Shown piece after piece: positions 1 through 9,799 of a stretch of DNA of 64,000 nucleotides (the stretch's first letter is position 1; each line of letters opens with the position of its first letter). This DNA is from Promethearchaeati archaeon (GTDB lineage: Archaea > Asgardarchaeota > Heimdallarchaeia > Heimdallarchaeales > Heimdallarchaeaceae): NCBI GenBank assembly GCA_013166775.1, contig JABLTJ010000007.1:156551-220550 (forward strand), given 5' to 3'. The notes below the pieces were generated by a model. The model was not told the DNA's origin and did not search any database. It was given only the letters and a program-made list of their open reading frames with translations. The translations under genes and the position numbers were made by a program.

Positions 1-949
1 TAACTTCCTTATCTCTTCTAGCTGCTTCGTTGTATAACTCAAAGAAAGAAAACGGATTTCCAACTTCTCTTATCAGTTTATCAACCAAAGCGTTTTTTAT
101 TATTAATCTAGTCAAATAATATCCTAATGGATGCCCAGATAATGGAACAATTCTCTTTAGATCCTTACTTATATTCCGTTTTTCTTTAGCTTCATCTAAT
201 AATTCTTGGAGTTTATTATCTAATTTTCTTATTATATCTGGAGATTCTTTCATGGATTTCTTATAACGTTCAATATATTCTTCAGGAAAAGGTGTTTTGA
301 TATTTCCATAAATAAAATATTCCTTATCTATATGATCTGCTATTCCCTCTGAATGTATTTGATCAATGAGTTGAACTATATTTCTTTCTTCTTCTTCAAC
401 TTCTTCCTTATTATAGCAAAGAATTTGATTTCTAAGATGATGAAATAATTCATGGGATACAATGGAAACAAAAGATTCCATGCTTTCTGTGAAACTTGCA
501 TCAACGATTATGTTATCATAACCTCTTGCATCAGTATCAAAGATTACAATAGAAATTACAGGTTCAATCTCAAATTCATAATCAGGTAGAAATGATGTCG
601 CTCTGCTCTCAATTGTTCCAGCTAATTTTTTCCAATTTTCTTTAATCTTAGCTATATTTTCTTCATATTCTTTTCGTCGTTTTTTTACTGTTTGATAATA
701 CCGAAGATACCTTCCAATTGAAGATTCAAGTTCACTTTCAAGTCTATCCTTTAAAGAAGGATCAAAACTCAGTGTAAAAGCTTTAACAAAGAATTCTTTG
801 CTATATTCCTTTGAAACCAAAGATTTGTAACCTTTTGTCCCAAAGAGCTTATTCCATTCTTTTTCTGATACACTTTTGCCTTCCTCGAGCTTCTCCATTA
901 TTTCCATGAAACATTCATAACCAGATGTATCCAATATTAGTGAAAGCAT
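1..949 (-). CDS. Putative gluzincin-type zinc metallopeptidase (DUF5700-like), 3' end outside window
   Basis: The reading frame is open from an ATG at 949 to the window edge (316 codons seen, C-terminus missing). About 160 residues in lies SHELFHH, an HExxH zinc-binding motif. About 45 residues later comes SEGIAD, whose glutamate fits the third zinc ligand of gluzincins. The N-terminal part is charged and helical, with no signal peptide, so the protein is probably cytoplasmic. The start is supported by GGAG at 956-959, seven bases before the ATG. The HExxH/SEGIAD layout resembles the putative zinc-dependent peptidases of the DUF5700/DUF2268 type. The family name is inference; the motif is directly visible. 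Confidence 0.7.
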   Translation of the reverse strand, partial: MLSLILDTSGYECFMEIMEKLEEGKSVSEKEWNKLFGTKGYKSLVSKEYSKEFFVKAFTLSFDPSLKDRLESELESSIGRYLRYYQTVKKRRKEYEENIAKIKENWKKLAGTIESRATSFLPDYEFEIEPVISIVIFDTDARGYDNIIVDASFTESMESFVSIVSHELFHHLRNQILCYNKEEVEEEERNIVQLIDQIHSEGIADHIDKEYFIYGNIKTPFPEEYIERYKKSMKESPDIIRKLDNKLQELLDEAKEKRNISKDLKRIVPLSGHPLGYYLTRLIIKNALVDKLIREVGNPFSFFELYNEAARRDKEV

Positions 950-988
950 AGTAATCTCCTATTAGTATATCAATAGAACAAAAGAATA

Positions 989-2089
989 TTAATCTATCTT
1001 AATTTCCTTCGAAAACTGCTGAAATATGATTTCATACATCAATGTTGTATATTTTAGTAATTGACTGAAATGATAGATATTACTCTCAAAAAAGTTTTTG
1101 TATTTTTTCTTTTCATGTTTCTCTAAGGAAAGCTCTTCTAATTCAGATAGGAATTTAATCTTTAGAATATCTATAAGTTGGGAGAAGAAATGCTTAATTG
1201 TCTGAAATTTTAGAAAACCATAATTTTCTATTTTGATAAAAGGTTTATAGTATTTCTTTCTATCCTTAGCTCTCTTTATGATTTGAACTCTATTCAGTTT
1301 TACAAGAATAGATAGAACCTCAGAAACAGTTGACCTACTATAGCCTGTTAGTTCTATAATATGATCTTGAGTAGTAGGCAAATATTCCAAATAGAGTGAT
1401 AAGAACACACTTATCAGATCTTTCCGTCCAGCATATGAACTAGTGAGATCTTGCATTGTAGTAAGAAATTCTTTCTTAATTTCCATGAATTTTGCATCAG
1501 AATATTTAGTTTTCGTACGTGTTCGACTTACAGAATCTTTTAATCTATTTCTATAACGATCAATGAAAACCTCAGATTTAAGATCATTGGAATTAAAATA
1601 ATCTGCTAATTCATTCTTTGAATGTTCTATGAAAGTTTTGTAGTACTCTTGAGATAATAGCAAATATTCAAAGTAGTGTTTCACATGTACAATAGAAGCA
1701 TTAGAAGGATCGAAAGCAACAAGTTTGTCAACTAAAATTTGCAGAAAATCAAAGTTAAAATTAGATATCTCAAAACTTGCTGTAAAGAATTTTTGAATAT
1801 ATTGCTCAAAACTTAGTGGACACTTATAGTATTTTTTTGAATTTGATGGCATCTTTGTCTGTAAAACAGGATATTGGCTTTGTAAACCCATTAATTCATT
1901 TAGAGCTATTGAAACCTTGGATCTACTAAAACCGGTAATTTTCATGATTTGTTCTTGAGTTAGAGAATCTTGTTCCATTAGCAGAGTGAAAAGAACTCCC
2001 GTTTTATTAGGATCAAAACCTACTGTACTATAACTTTGAGTAACAAAATTTATGTAGTCTAATTTTAGTTGTTCCAAAGTCATAAACAT
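989..2089 (-). CDS. Tandem winged-helix transcriptional regulator (MarR/GbsR-like)
   Basis: The 366 residues contain two similar helix-turn-helix units, each with a GFSRS or GYSRS turn. The first is near residues 38-68 (EQIMKITGFSRSKVSIALNEL) and the second near 240-270 (DHIIELTGYSRSTVSEVLSIL). Both are of the MarR/GbsR winged-helix kind, each followed by a basic KKYYK segment that fits a wing. The protein is thus a single-chain equivalent of a dimeric regulator. It is divergent from the ABC exporter genes starting at 2239, with a 149-bp shared intergenic region, so control of that exporter is likely. That role is inferred from position only. Confidence 0.75.
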   Translation of the reverse strand: MFMTLEQLKLDYINFVTQSYSTVGFDPNKTGVLFTLLMEQDSLTQEQIMKITGFSRSKVSIALNELMGLQSQYPVLQTKMPSNSKKYYKCPLSFEQYIQKFFTASFEISNFNFDFLQILVDKLVAFDPSNASIVHVKHYFEYLLLSQEYYKTFIEHSKNELADYFNSNDLKSEVFIDRYRNRLKDSVSRTRTKTKYSDAKFMEIKKEFLTTMQDLTSSYAGRKDLISVFLSLYLEYLPTTQDHIIELTGYSRSTVSEVLSILVKLNRVQIIKRAKDRKKYYKPFIKIENYGFLKFQTIKHFFSQLIDILKIKFLSELEELSLEKHEKKKYKNFFESNIYHFSQLLKYTTLMYEIIFQQFSKEIKID

Positions 2090-2198
2090 TCATCCATTTG
2101 CAATTCTTGTTAATTTTGTACTAATATAGCATGCACAATATCCAATATAAATTTTTTGATTTTTCTGTATTTTTTGAATTTTCGGTTAATTTGAAAAT

Positions 2199-2207
2199 AT
2201 TTATAAA
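2199..2207 (+). promoter_or_regulatory. TATA-like promoter of the ABC exporter operon
   Basis: ATTTATAAA lies about 35 bases before the ATG at 2239, the distance expected for an archaeal TATA box of a leaderless or very short-leader transcript. A matching TATA-like CTATATTAG on the other strand (about 2121-2129) serves the divergent regulator. Confidence 0.55.
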
Positions 2208-2238
2208 TGTCTATTAAATTATCATCATACGAATACAA

Positions 2239-3168
2239 ATGTCAAACGATGTTGTACTACAAGTAAGTAACTTAACCAAAATCTATGGTAAGAAGATAGA
2301 TATTAAAATTAAAAAAGTAGGTAAAGAAATACTTGCTGTAAATAATGTAAGTTTTTCAGTAAAAAAAGGAGAAATTTTTGGATTCCTTGGACCTAACGGT
2401 GCAGGTAAAACAACAACAATGAGATCAATTTTGAATTATCTAAGAATCCAAGAAGGTTCGATTACCGTGTTTGGTCTTGATCATAACAAGGATTCTATAG
2501 AAATAAGAAAGAGACTTGGTTATATTCCTGGAGAACTGGGATTATATGAGGATTTTACTGGAGAAGAATTAGTAAAATATGTAGACAACTTTAGACCAAT
2601 TAGTCAAGAATTCCTTAAGGAACTTAGAACTGTTTTTCGTGTAAGTTTTACTCAAAAAATAAGATCGTTATCACATGGAAATAAACAACAAATTGGACTT
2701 ATTCTTGCTTTAGCGTCTAAACCAGAGTTTCTGATTCTTGATGAACCAAGCATTGGTTTAGATCCACTGATGACTGCGAATTTTCACAAAATCTTGCGAA
2801 AGCTGAGAGAGGAAGGAATAACAATTTTCTTGAGTTCTCATGATCTATCTGAAGTTCAATCAATTTGTGATAGAGTGGGAATTATTAAGGAAGGGAAGAT
2901 TATACTTATTGAGGAAATTGAAATTCTCAAGAGGAAATTTTTGCAGAATGTTAGAATTAAATTACCTTCTCCTCAAGCATTTGATGAAGAAGAAATAATG
3001 AAATTGGATTCAGTGATTTCTTGTGAAAGAGTAAATAACACAACACTTGTGTTAAAGGTGAAAGAAAATATTAGCGAGTTCCTCAATTGGATAAAAGACA
3101 TAGATATCTTACGAATAACAATTGAGGATGCATCATTAGAAGAGATTTTCTTACATTATTATGAATAG
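2239..3168 (+). CDS. ABC transporter ATP-binding protein (CcmA/NatA-type)
   Basis: The 309-residue ATPase has Walker A GPNGAGKTTT, a Q-loop region, the signature LSHGNKQQ (a variant of LSGGQ), Walker B LILDEPSIGLDP and the switch histidine in SSHD. The C-terminal 80 residues are the small regulatory domain usual in ABC-2 exporter ATPases. An insertion of about 15 residues rich in K and I separates strand 1 from the Walker A region. It is followed 11 bases later by its permease, so the two form an exporter operon. The substrate (drug, lipid or polysaccharide) cannot be told from sequence. The mRNA is probably leaderless. Confidence 0.93.
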   Translation: MSNDVVLQVSNLTKIYGKKIDIKIKKVGKEILAVNNVSFSVKKGEIFGFLGPNGAGKTTTMRSILNYLRIQEGSITVFGLDHNKDSIEIRKRLGYIPGELGLYEDFTGEELVKYVDNFRPISQEFLKELRTVFRVSFTQKIRSLSHGNKQQIGLILALASKPEFLILDEPSIGLDPLMTANFHKILRKLREEGITIFLSSHDLSEVQSICDRVGIIKEGKIILIEEIEILKRKFLQNVRIKLPSPQAFDEEEIMKLDSVISCERVNNTTLVLKVKENISEFLNWIKDIDILRITIEDASLEEIFLHYYE

Positions 3169-3179
3169 GAGGAAAGAAG

Positions 3180-3992
3180 ATGTTGAATGTATATTTCAAA
3201 GGACTAACAAAGAAATGGAAAAGCATTATCACACCAGCTCTAATAATAGGATTGTATGTTATAATGATCGCTGGAATTTGGCCAGCTTTGAAGGACCAAG
3301 CAGAAGCATTCCAGTTTATACTTGATAATCCAATTTATCAATCTATTCTTGGTAATTTAGCAGGTTCCATGTTCACGACATGGGAAGGTGCTTTTTATCT
3401 CTATATTTTCGTTTGGCTAGAAATGGTTATAGTATTTATCACTATCTTCACCCCTACACGTTTAGTTACTAATGAGATTGATAAAAAAACACTTGATGTA
3501 GCATTAAGCTATCCCATTCCCAGATGGCGATACTTACTTGAGAAATATAGTGTTTTTCTGACTTATAATCTCCTTTATCCTATTTTCATTTTGATAGCAG
3601 GTTATTTTGGAACCTTAGCTTTGAGACCTTTTGATCCAGCAGCTTCAATGAATTATACTCTTCTATTTGTTGCTTCCATCAGTGTCTGGTTGTATCTCTT
3701 TGCTTTGGGATCATTATCTATTCTCGTTAGTACAATCTTTTTAGATTCACGTAAATCTTTAGCAGTAGCTGGATCGCTAATTGTTGGAATGTATTTACTT
3801 GTTAGAATTGGATCTGCAGCTGAATCGATAAATTTCCTTCAATATATTTCTATTTTTCATTATTTCAGTGCTGGAAATATAATGGAAAATGGAGGGTTTC
3901 TTGTAGGTGAATTCTTCATAGTTTTCGGATTTGGTCTTGTCTGTTTAATAGCAGCATTATGGATATTTCAGAAGAGAGAGTTAACTTACTAA
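3180..3992 (+). CDS. ABC-2 type exporter permease
   Basis: The 270-residue membrane protein has about six hydrophobic spans, near residues 15-33, 75-92, 120-145, 160-185, 195-212 and 240-262. The cytoplasmic segment [20 protein letters not shown] between spans two and three is the coupling-helix region typical of ABC-2 permeases. It follows the ATPase gene with a strong ribosome site (AGGAGGAAAG) just before the ATG, so the two are translated as an operon. Its stop codon overlaps that of the convergent gene at 3989 by 4 bases. Confidence 0.88.
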   Translation: MLNVYFKGLTKKWKSIITPALIIGLYVIMIAGIWPALKDQAEAFQFILDNPIYQSILGNLAGSMFTTWEGAFYLYIFVWLEMVIVFITIFTPTRLVTNEIDKKTLDVALSYPIPRWRYLLEKYSVFLTYNLLYPIFILIAGYFGTLALRPFDPAASMNYTLLFVASISVWLYLFALGSLSILVSTIFLDSRKSLAVAGSLIVGMYLLVRIGSAAESINFLQYISIFHYFSAGNIMENGGFLVGEFFIVFGFGLVCLIAALWIFQKRELTY

Positions 3993-6085
3993 GTTTCTTT
4001 TTTTCTTTCTCCAAGTTGATTTAACATAATATCTATGTCAGTTGTAGGATTTTTACATACAAACTCTTGGCAAACATAAGCTGTAGGTTTATTTTCAATC
4101 GTTTTGTATTCTTTTAGTATCTCTATTATATTTGAAATTTCTTTCTCATTTTTGGTTGATTTAAACAAGACAACTTTGTTTGGCAGATATTGGTTCCTTA
4201 GCTCTTCGATCATAGAAGTTGTTTCTTGAGAATCAGGATCGCCAACCACAACTATCTCGAAAGATGGTCCTAATGCGAAATCTAAACCAAGCAACAAGAA
4301 AGAATAAGCATTCGGCATTTTTTGAACTTGTTGAGCAAATATCTCTGCAATTTTGTTAGCATTTTCTTCATAAGTTGGATTTGAAGTCAATCTTCCAAGT
4401 TTAAGAAGAACATACATTGAAACAGAATTACCCGAAGGGATTGCTCCATCATAGATTGTTTTTTCTCTAATTAGAAGTTCTTCTCCATATTCAGGAGTAA
4501 AATAGAAACCTCCTTTGCTTTCATCCCAAAAGTATTCCATAATAATTTTACTTAATACCAAACTTTCTTTGAGATATTTAGCTTCGAAAGTAGTCTCATA
4601 TAACTCCAATAATCCCCAAATCATAAACGCATAATCATCAAGATTAGCAGTGATAGATTTATCTCCTTCCCTGAATCTATGTAAGAGTTTTCCTTCTTTA
4701 TTTTTCATTTCTGAAAGAATGAATTCTGAAGCTTTAGCTGCTGAAACAAGATAATCTTCGTTTCCTAAAACTCTAGCAGCTTTTGCGAAAGCAACAATCA
4801 TTAAACCATTCCAATCAGTAAGAATCTTATCATCTTTTAGAGGATGGATTCGTTTCTTTCTATATTCAAATAGTAGTTCTCTGATATTTTCCATTCTTGA
4901 TTCTAATTCAGTTTCTGGAAGTTTCAATTCCTCAGCTAAATCCGTAAGAGTGTTTTTAGTATGAATAATGTTGTCGCTTGTTTTTTCTTTGGAAGCTTCT
5001 TCGAAGAAATTTCCCTCTTGAGAAATACCAGAGAATTTGATAAATAAATCAGCATCTTCTTTATCTAGAAGTTTTTTGATTTCTTCTTGCGTCCAAACAT
5101 AGAATTTTCCTTCTACACCTTCACTATCCGCATCCTCAGCGGAATAGAATCCTCCTTCAGGAGAGGTCATATCTCTCATTACATATTTGAGAATTTTCTC
5201 TGCAGTATCTTTATAAATCGGATTTTTTGTTGCTTGATAGGCTTCGGTATAAGCAATGGTCAGCATTGCTTGATCATAGAGCATCTTTTCAAAATGAGGA
5301 ACCAACCATTCTCTATCTGTTGAGTAGCGGTGGAATCCATAACCTATATGATCCCATATTCCTCCTTGTCTTAGTTTTTGTAAAGTTTTTTCCACCATAT
5401 TTAGAGCGATTTCATCTCCTGCTCGCTTCCAGTATCTTAGTAAGAAAAGGAGATTGTGAGGACTTGGGAATTTTGGTGCATTTCCAAAACCTCCAAAGAC
5501 TTTATCAAATCTATTGTCAAAAATATCAAATGCTCTAGCAATAAATTCTTCAGCATCATAAGACGTAGGAATGTTATCAGTATTTTTTTGTAAATGAGTT
5601 GTGATGTCTGTTGCACTCGTGAGAACTTCATCTCGACTGTTTTCCCAGAGTTCTGCTACTTGATTCAGTATATCAATCAAACCAGGTCTTCCAAATTGAC
5701 CAGATTTAGGAAAATATGTTCCAGCGAAGAAGGGTTTTTTCTCAGGAGTCATTATGATAGTTAATGGCCAACCACCACCTCCTGTCATCATTTGACATAC
5801 AGTCATGTAAATGCTATCTACATCAGAACGTTCTTCTCTATCAACTTTTATAGAAACAAAATTATCATTTAGAATCTTTGCAACTTGCTCATTCTCAAAC
5901 GATTCTCTTTCCATAACATGGCACCAATGACAAGTAGCATATCCTATTGATAGAAAAATTGGTTTGTTTTCCTTTTTAGCTTTTTCGAAAGTTTCATCCT
6001 TCCATGGATACCAGTCAACAGGGTTGTGTGCATGCTGTAGTAGATAAGGACTTTTTTCATTAATCAGATGGTTAGGTTTCTGCAT
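3989..6085 (-). CDS. Thioredoxin-fold / six-hairpin glycosidase-like protein (SSP411/YyaL family, DUF255)
   Basis: The 698 residues match the full family length. The N-terminal thioredoxin-like DUF255 domain (residues 1-165) has the family hallmarks [20 protein letters not shown] and [12 protein letters not shown], the latter carrying the CxxC motif. The rest is an (alpha/alpha)6 barrel related to N-acylglucosamine 2-epimerases (for example [21 protein letters not shown]). Family members occur from bacteria to humans (SPATA20) and their reaction is unknown; a redox-linked role is inferred. The start is fixed by the conserved N-terminus and by a TATA-like box 34 bases upstream. It is monocistronic and convergent with the ABC permease. 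Confidence 0.93.
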   Translation of the reverse strand: MQKPNHLINEKSPYLLQHAHNPVDWYPWKDETFEKAKKENKPIFLSIGYATCHWCHVMERESFENEQVAKILNDNFVSIKVDREERSDVDSIYMTVCQMMTGGGGWPLTIIMTPEKKPFFAGTYFPKSGQFGRPGLIDILNQVAELWENSRDEVLTSATDITTHLQKNTDNIPTSYDAEEFIARAFDIFDNRFDKVFGGFGNAPKFPSPHNLLFLLRYWKRAGDEIALNMVEKTLQKLRQGGIWDHIGYGFHRYSTDREWLVPHFEKMLYDQAMLTIAYTEAYQATKNPIYKDTAEKILKYVMRDMTSPEGGFYSAEDADSEGVEGKFYVWTQEEIKKLLDKEDADLFIKFSGISQEGNFFEEASKEKTSDNIIHTKNTLTDLAEELKLPETELESRMENIRELLFEYRKKRIHPLKDDKILTDWNGLMIVAFAKAARVLGNEDYLVSAAKASEFILSEMKNKEGKLLHRFREGDKSITANLDDYAFMIWGLLELYETTFEAKYLKESLVLSKIIMEYFWDESKGGFYFTPEYGEELLIREKTIYDGAIPSGNSVSMYVLLKLGRLTSNPTYEENANKIAEIFAQQVQKMPNAYSFLLLGLDFALGPSFEIVVVGDPDSQETTSMIEELRNQYLPNKVVLFKSTKNEKEISNIIEILKEYKTIENKPTAYVCQEFVCKNPTTDIDIMLNQLGERKKET

Positions 6086-6114
6086 TTCTCAACAAAATAA
6101 AAAGGTAAAATGCG

Positions 6115-6124
6115 CTTTAAATAG
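6115..6124 (-). promoter_or_regulatory. TATA-like promoter of the YyaL-family gene
   Basis: On the minus strand this reads CTATTTAAAG, centred about 34 bases upstream of the ATG at 6085. There is no ribosome binding site between them, which fits a short-leader archaeal mRNA. Confidence 0.45.
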
Positions 6125-6174
6125 TATCCAAAGAACAAAAAAGAAAAGAAAGGAAGAAAGAATTATTTTTTCTA

Positions 6175-7035
6175 TTAAAGATTAGACCCACAATTTTCAC
6201 AGAATTTTGCTCCACTTTGAAATTTAGCTCCACAATTAGAGCAGAATAAAGCACCAGTAGGAGGAGGAGTTTCAGTTTGAGTTGTAACCGATACACTTGG
6301 AGTTTGAGAGGGTATATGCTGAACTTTTGCTGGACCACCTAATGGAGGTTGAACCTGCATAATATCTTTGCTTAAATCTCTAAAACCATATACAAGCATA
6401 ATAAAACCGATGATACTTCCTATTGATCCAAATGTAGTAAATAACGAAGCTACCGCAGTTATAAGATTTATAGTTGCCGCAATGAACAATATCATTGTAG
6501 GTTTCTTATTGAAACGTCCTTGATTCTGATAATCAACAAACATTCTGTAAACAAAGTAAAAACCTAATGCTAAAGCAGTATTTCCCACCATAGATATGAT
6601 AGCACCAGCTAAATCAGGTACAAAGATGCTTATTATAATCGCTACTAAATAACCTTGGATTCCAAAACTTGCATTTTTTGCATTTTCACTTACAGAATCA
6701 CTTTTTTGAAGTAAACTGAAACCAGAACCAAGTTTATAGTACTGGATATATGTCATAATCATAATTATGAATAAGGCAATTCCAGTTATACTTACTAGAA
6801 CAATAACTACAATTCCTCCAGCGAATAGAGATTCAATTGTACTATAGAGATTATTTGTGTCAAAATCTGTAAAGTCAAATCCTGAAGCTAGTGCAACTAC
6901 TGAAACTACTAAAACAATAACCATGATAATTGCAATCACCACAGTCCATAGTAGATACTTATATAATTTATTTGAACTATCTGATATTTTATATTTTGCA
7001 ATATCAAAAGGATGCATTTGTGATTGATATGACAT
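6175..7035 (-). CDS. Multi-pass membrane protein with C-terminal zinc ribbon (DUF996-like)
   Basis: The ATG at 7035 gives 286 residues; a TTG at 7047 in the same frame is possible but less likely, because GGTG just before 7035 and a TATA-like TATTTAAATA near 7067-7076 suit the ATG. There are six hydrophobic spans between residues 25 and 225. A proline/threonine-rich linker follows, then a C-terminal zinc ribbon (LFCSNCGAKF and KFCENCGSNL, CxxC pairs). This layout resembles archaeal DUF996 membrane proteins. The function is unknown. Similar TM-plus-zinc-ribbon proteins occur at 22632, 40727 and 47198. Confidence 0.8.
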   Translation of the reverse strand: MSYQSQMHPFDIAKYKISDSSNKLYKYLLWTVVIAIIMVIVLVVSVVALASGFDFTDFDTNNLYSTIESLFAGGIVVIVLVSITGIALFIIMIMTYIQYYKLGSGFSLLQKSDSVSENAKNASFGIQGYLVAIIISIFVPDLAGAIISMVGNTALALGFYFVYRMFVDYQNQGRFNKKPTMILFIAATINLITAVASLFTTFGSIGSIIGFIMLVYGFRDLSKDIMQVQPPLGGPAKVQHIPSQTPSVSVTTQTETPPPTGALFCSNCGAKFQSGAKFCENCGSNL

Positions 7036-7143
7036 TTTTAACACCAAGTAGATTTATCTTATCACATATTTAAATACGTATCCTTTTATCTTTTTATTCA
7101 ATTTAACAAAACACAAAAAGAATTAATGAAAGCAACTGGAAAA

Positions 7144-7551
7144 TCACTTTTTAACTTCATCTCCACAATAGGGACAGAATTCAAATTCTTCAGCTAATTC
7201 TCTTTTACAATTTGCACATGCTAACTTGATACTTTTACCACAATAGGGGCAAAATTCAAAGTCTTCTTTCAGCTCTTTGTTACAATGAGGACAGTTAAGC
7301 TCAAGAGAAATCTCTTCAGGTTCTTTGGGAATTATTTGTTTTGGTTGTTCATCGGGTAGCATGTTTTTAGGGATAGGTATTTCTCTTTTAGAAGGTGAGG
7401 GAGCAAATTTTGTTGGAGCTTGAACTGTTAAACCAGGAGGAACAGGTGGAACTTCTTGGAGCTGAGATCTTTTTGTTATCTCCTCTTTTGATGAATCTGA
7501 AGGTAAAAATTTCTTTTTCACCTTTTCCACTAGCTTCTTCACATTGCTCAT
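7144..7551 (-). CDS. Double zinc-ribbon protein
   Basis: The 135-residue soluble protein has a basic N-terminus, a proline-rich disordered middle, and two tandem zinc ribbons at the C-terminus. Their cysteine pairs are CPHC...CPYCG and CANC...CPYCG, a DZANK-like arrangement. The two ribbons are near-duplicates of each other (KEDFEFCPYCG and AEEFEFCPYCG). It probably binds protein or nucleic acid partners as an adaptor. It is a single gene between the membrane zinc-ribbon gene and the redox operon. Confidence 0.78.
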   Translation of the reverse strand: MSNVKKLVEKVKKKFLPSDSSKEEITKRSQLQEVPPVPPGLTVQAPTKFAPSPSKREIPIPKNMLPDEQPKQIIPKEPEEISLELNCPHCNKELKEDFEFCPYCGKSIKLACANCKRELAEEFEFCPYCGDEVKK

Positions 7552-7650
7552 TTAATCAAATGATATAACACACTATCTTTTTTATATTTTGCTTTACTCC
7601 CTGCAGTAAAAAATGGTAATGAAATATGATTTATATCAAAAAAATCTAAT

Positions 7651-8214
7651 TTAACTGGTTTTTTCATATCTGTTGTGATATATAAACTCGTTGAGATTCA
7701 TCCTTATTGGTCGATTTCTTTCATGTTCAATTTGGTTTTCTTCTAGAACATCTTCAAAATCCTCATTGTGTTTTCCAATCCCAATAATTGCAATTAATTT
7801 CATATCGGGTGGTATGTTAAGTATTTCTTTAGCAATATCCTCATTGAAACCAGCCATTGGGTGAGCTACTAAACCTAAATCAGTCGCTCGCAGAATGAGA
7901 AAAGCTGTTGCCATTCCAGTATCGAATAAGAAATAGATCTTATCTTTAATAATACAATCAAATTCTTGTTTACTGAAAACAGCAACTATCATAGAAGCTT
8001 TTTGTGCCCAAGCATTTCCTCCAGTTAGTGCTGGATAAAACTTCTCTAGATTCTCTTTACCATGAATGAAAACATATCTCCAAGGTTGATTATTGAAACA
8101 AGAAGGAGCTAATTGTGCATGTTTTGCTAAATCATTTATCAATTCATCAGTTACTTCAATTGGAATAAGAGCTTTGTATGCTCTACGTTTTTCAATTGTT
8201 TCTTTTAATTCCAC
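7651..8214 (-). CDS. Nitroreductase-family FMN oxidoreductase
   Basis: The 187 residues show the nitroreductase N-terminal pattern (IEKRRAYKALIP in place of the usual RRSxRxF), the FMN-contacting APSCFNNQPWRYVF near residue 35, and the C-terminal LVAHPMAGFNEDIAKEILNIP. It uses NAD(P)H to reduce nitro compounds, quinones or flavin. The start is a GTG at 8214. It overlaps the TAG stop of the upstream peroxiredoxin by one base and is preceded by AGGTGA at 8219-8224. It is therefore the last gene of the peroxiredoxin operon, which suggests a role in redox defence. Confidence 0.9.
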   Translation of the reverse strand: MELKETIEKRRAYKALIPIEVTDELINDLAKHAQLAPSCFNNQPWRYVFIHGKENLEKFYPALTGGNAWAQKASMIVAVFSKQEFDCIIKDKIYFLFDTGMATAFLILRATDLGLVAHPMAGFNEDIAKEILNIPPDMKLIAIIGIGKHNEDFEDVLEENQIEHERNRPIRMNLNEFIYHNRYEKTS

Positions 8215-8702
8215 TATCTCACCTGAACATCATTATGTTCAATCAGATTTTTTAATGTTTGGTGGACATCAAAGGTGTGACCTGTAACCTTAACTTTTGA
8301 CCAGATGTAAGCTATGTTACCTTCAGGATCAATGAGAAAAGTCATTCTCTTAGCAAGTGACATTAGTCTACTCAGAATCGAGCCTGAATCTTTTGCACCA
8401 TAAGCTTTGATAACATTAAAACTCTCATCACTTAGTAGTGGAAATGAAATATTTTCCTTTTGGACAAATTTAGTATGACTTTCTACAGAATCTGCACTAA
8501 TACCTAAAACAACAGCATTCAAATCTTGGAAAAGGTTTAGATTGGCTGTGAAATCACATGCTTCTTTTGTACAACCTGGAGTTTGATCCTTTGGATAAAA
8601 ATACAGTACTACCCACTTCCCCTTATAATCGTTTAAGCAAATTTCTTCCTTTTCTGAATTCTTTAGACAGAAAAGAGGAGCTTTATCACCAATTTCTAAC
8701 AT
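8214..8702 (-). CDS. bcp: Peroxiredoxin, PrxQ/Bcp type (copy 2)
   Basis: The 162 residues follow the Bcp pattern: the catalytic loop DQTPGCTKEACDFT holds the peroxidatic cysteine and, five residues on, the resolving cysteine. The strand before it is WVVLYFYPKD. A thiol peroxidase reducing H2O2 and alkyl hydroperoxides, probably with thioredoxin, is expected. It lies between another PrxQ gene (14 bases upstream) and the nitroreductase gene (one-base overlap) in one operon. It is clearly paralogous to its neighbour at 8717 but diverged, so the pair is not a recent duplication. Confidence 0.93.
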   Translation of the reverse strand: MLEIGDKAPLFCLKNSEKEEICLNDYKGKWVVLYFYPKDQTPGCTKEACDFTANLNLFQDLNAVVLGISADSVESHTKFVQKENISFPLLSDESFNVIKAYGAKDSGSILSRLMSLAKRMTFLIDPEGNIAYIWSKVKVTGHTFDVHQTLKNLIEHNDVQVR

Positions 8703-8716
8703 ATTATCAACTCAAA

Positions 8717-9184
8717 TTAAGTAAGTAAATCACTGAGAGAACCTTTAATATCTTCAACGTGATCTTTTATTTTAACTTTTTCCCAAATTTTAACAATTTT
8801 GCCTTCAGGATTAATTAAGAATGTAGATCTTACTACACCCATGTATTCTTTGCCATACATCTTTTTCATTTGCCAAACACCATATTTTTTGAGTACAATA
8901 TACTCTGAATCACTCAATAAAATGTGTTGCAAACTGTATTTTTCTCTGAATTTTGTGTGGCTTTTGGTTTCATCAGGACTGATACCTATTATCTCAGCGT
9001 TCATTTCTTTAAATTCTTGAAAATTATCAGAAAAATCACATGCTTCTGTTGTACAACCTGGTGTCATATCTTTAGGGTAAAAATAAACTACAACCCATTT
9101 ACCTTCAAAATCTTGTAAACATACATTCTCATTTTGCTCATTTGGTAAGCAGAATGAGGGCGCTTTATCACCTATTTTTAACAT
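8717..9184 (-). CDS. bcp: Peroxiredoxin, PrxQ/Bcp type (copy 1)
   Basis: The 155 residues contain DMTPGCTTEACDFS with peroxidatic and resolving cysteines five residues apart, and the typical ending with VRSTFLINPEGKIVKIW. It is a thioredoxin-dependent thiol peroxidase of the PrxQ class. It starts 9 bases after the stop of the AhpE-like gene and stops 14 bases before the second PrxQ gene. The four-gene cluster reads as a single redox-defence operon. Confidence 0.94.
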   Translation of the reverse strand: MLKIGDKAPSFCLPNEQNENVCLQDFEGKWVVVYFYPKDMTPGCTTEACDFSDNFQEFKEMNAEIIGISPDETKSHTKFREKYSLQHILLSDSEYIVLKKYGVWQMKKMYGKEYMGVVRSTFLINPEGKIVKIWEKVKIKDHVEDIKGSLSDLLT

Positions 9185-9193
9185 TCAATCACC

Positions 9194-9667
9194 TTAAAGT
9201 TCTCGACCTTTCTCTCTCTCTTTTTTTATAAAATCTGTAATTTCATCTAAATTTGGGACTACAGACATTTCATATATTTCCATGAAGAGAATTTCTTTAT
9301 TTTCTGCAACAAGAATATTAACTCGATTAGAGACACCTTTTTGTTCATTTAATATTCCTAATTTCTTTGCTAGATTGCCATGAGGCCAGAAATCTGCTAA
9401 TAATTGAGTTTTTTCTATTCCAAGTTCTTCAGCCCAGGCTTTTTTAGTTGGATCACTATCAACGCTTATACCTACAGGAAGTACTCCTAAATTAGACAGA
9501 ACATCAAAATTATCTTCTAGAGATTGCATTTGTTTTGCACAAACACCCGTCCATGCAAGAGGATGGAAGGAGAGGAGAATCATTTTATCTTTAATATCAT
9601 AAAAACGGAATTCTTCATTATTTTGATTCTTAAGTGTAAAGTCAGGAATAATATCGCCTACTTTCAT
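9194..9667 (-). CDS. Peroxiredoxin, AhpE-like, first gene of the redox operon
   Basis: The 157 residues have the AhpE/1-Cys style active site PLAWTGVCAKQM with one peroxidatic cysteine. No second cysteine is placed as in PrxQ, and the later motif is LLADFWPHGNLAKKLGI. An electron donor such as mycoredoxin or thioredoxin is not evident nearby. GGTGA stands just before the ATG at 9667, and an AT-rich TATA-like stretch lies near 9690-9700. It leads the operon AhpE-PrxQ-PrxQ-nitroreductase. Confidence 0.9.
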   Translation of the reverse strand: MKVGDIIPDFTLKNQNNEEFRFYDIKDKMILLSFHPLAWTGVCAKQMQSLEDNFDVLSNLGVLPVGISVDSDPTKKAWAEELGIEKTQLLADFWPHGNLAKKLGILNEQKGVSNRVNILVAENKEILFMEIYEMSVVPNLDEITDFIKKEREKGREL

Positions 9668-9799
9668 TTAAATCACCATATAATTCCAGAATTTTTAAAT
9701 CCTTAAAAGTATAGGTTTAACAAATTCGTATGAATTGTAAAATAATTGAAATAAGATAAAACTTAAATGCATTTATTCCGAAGATTATAAGAATCTGGT

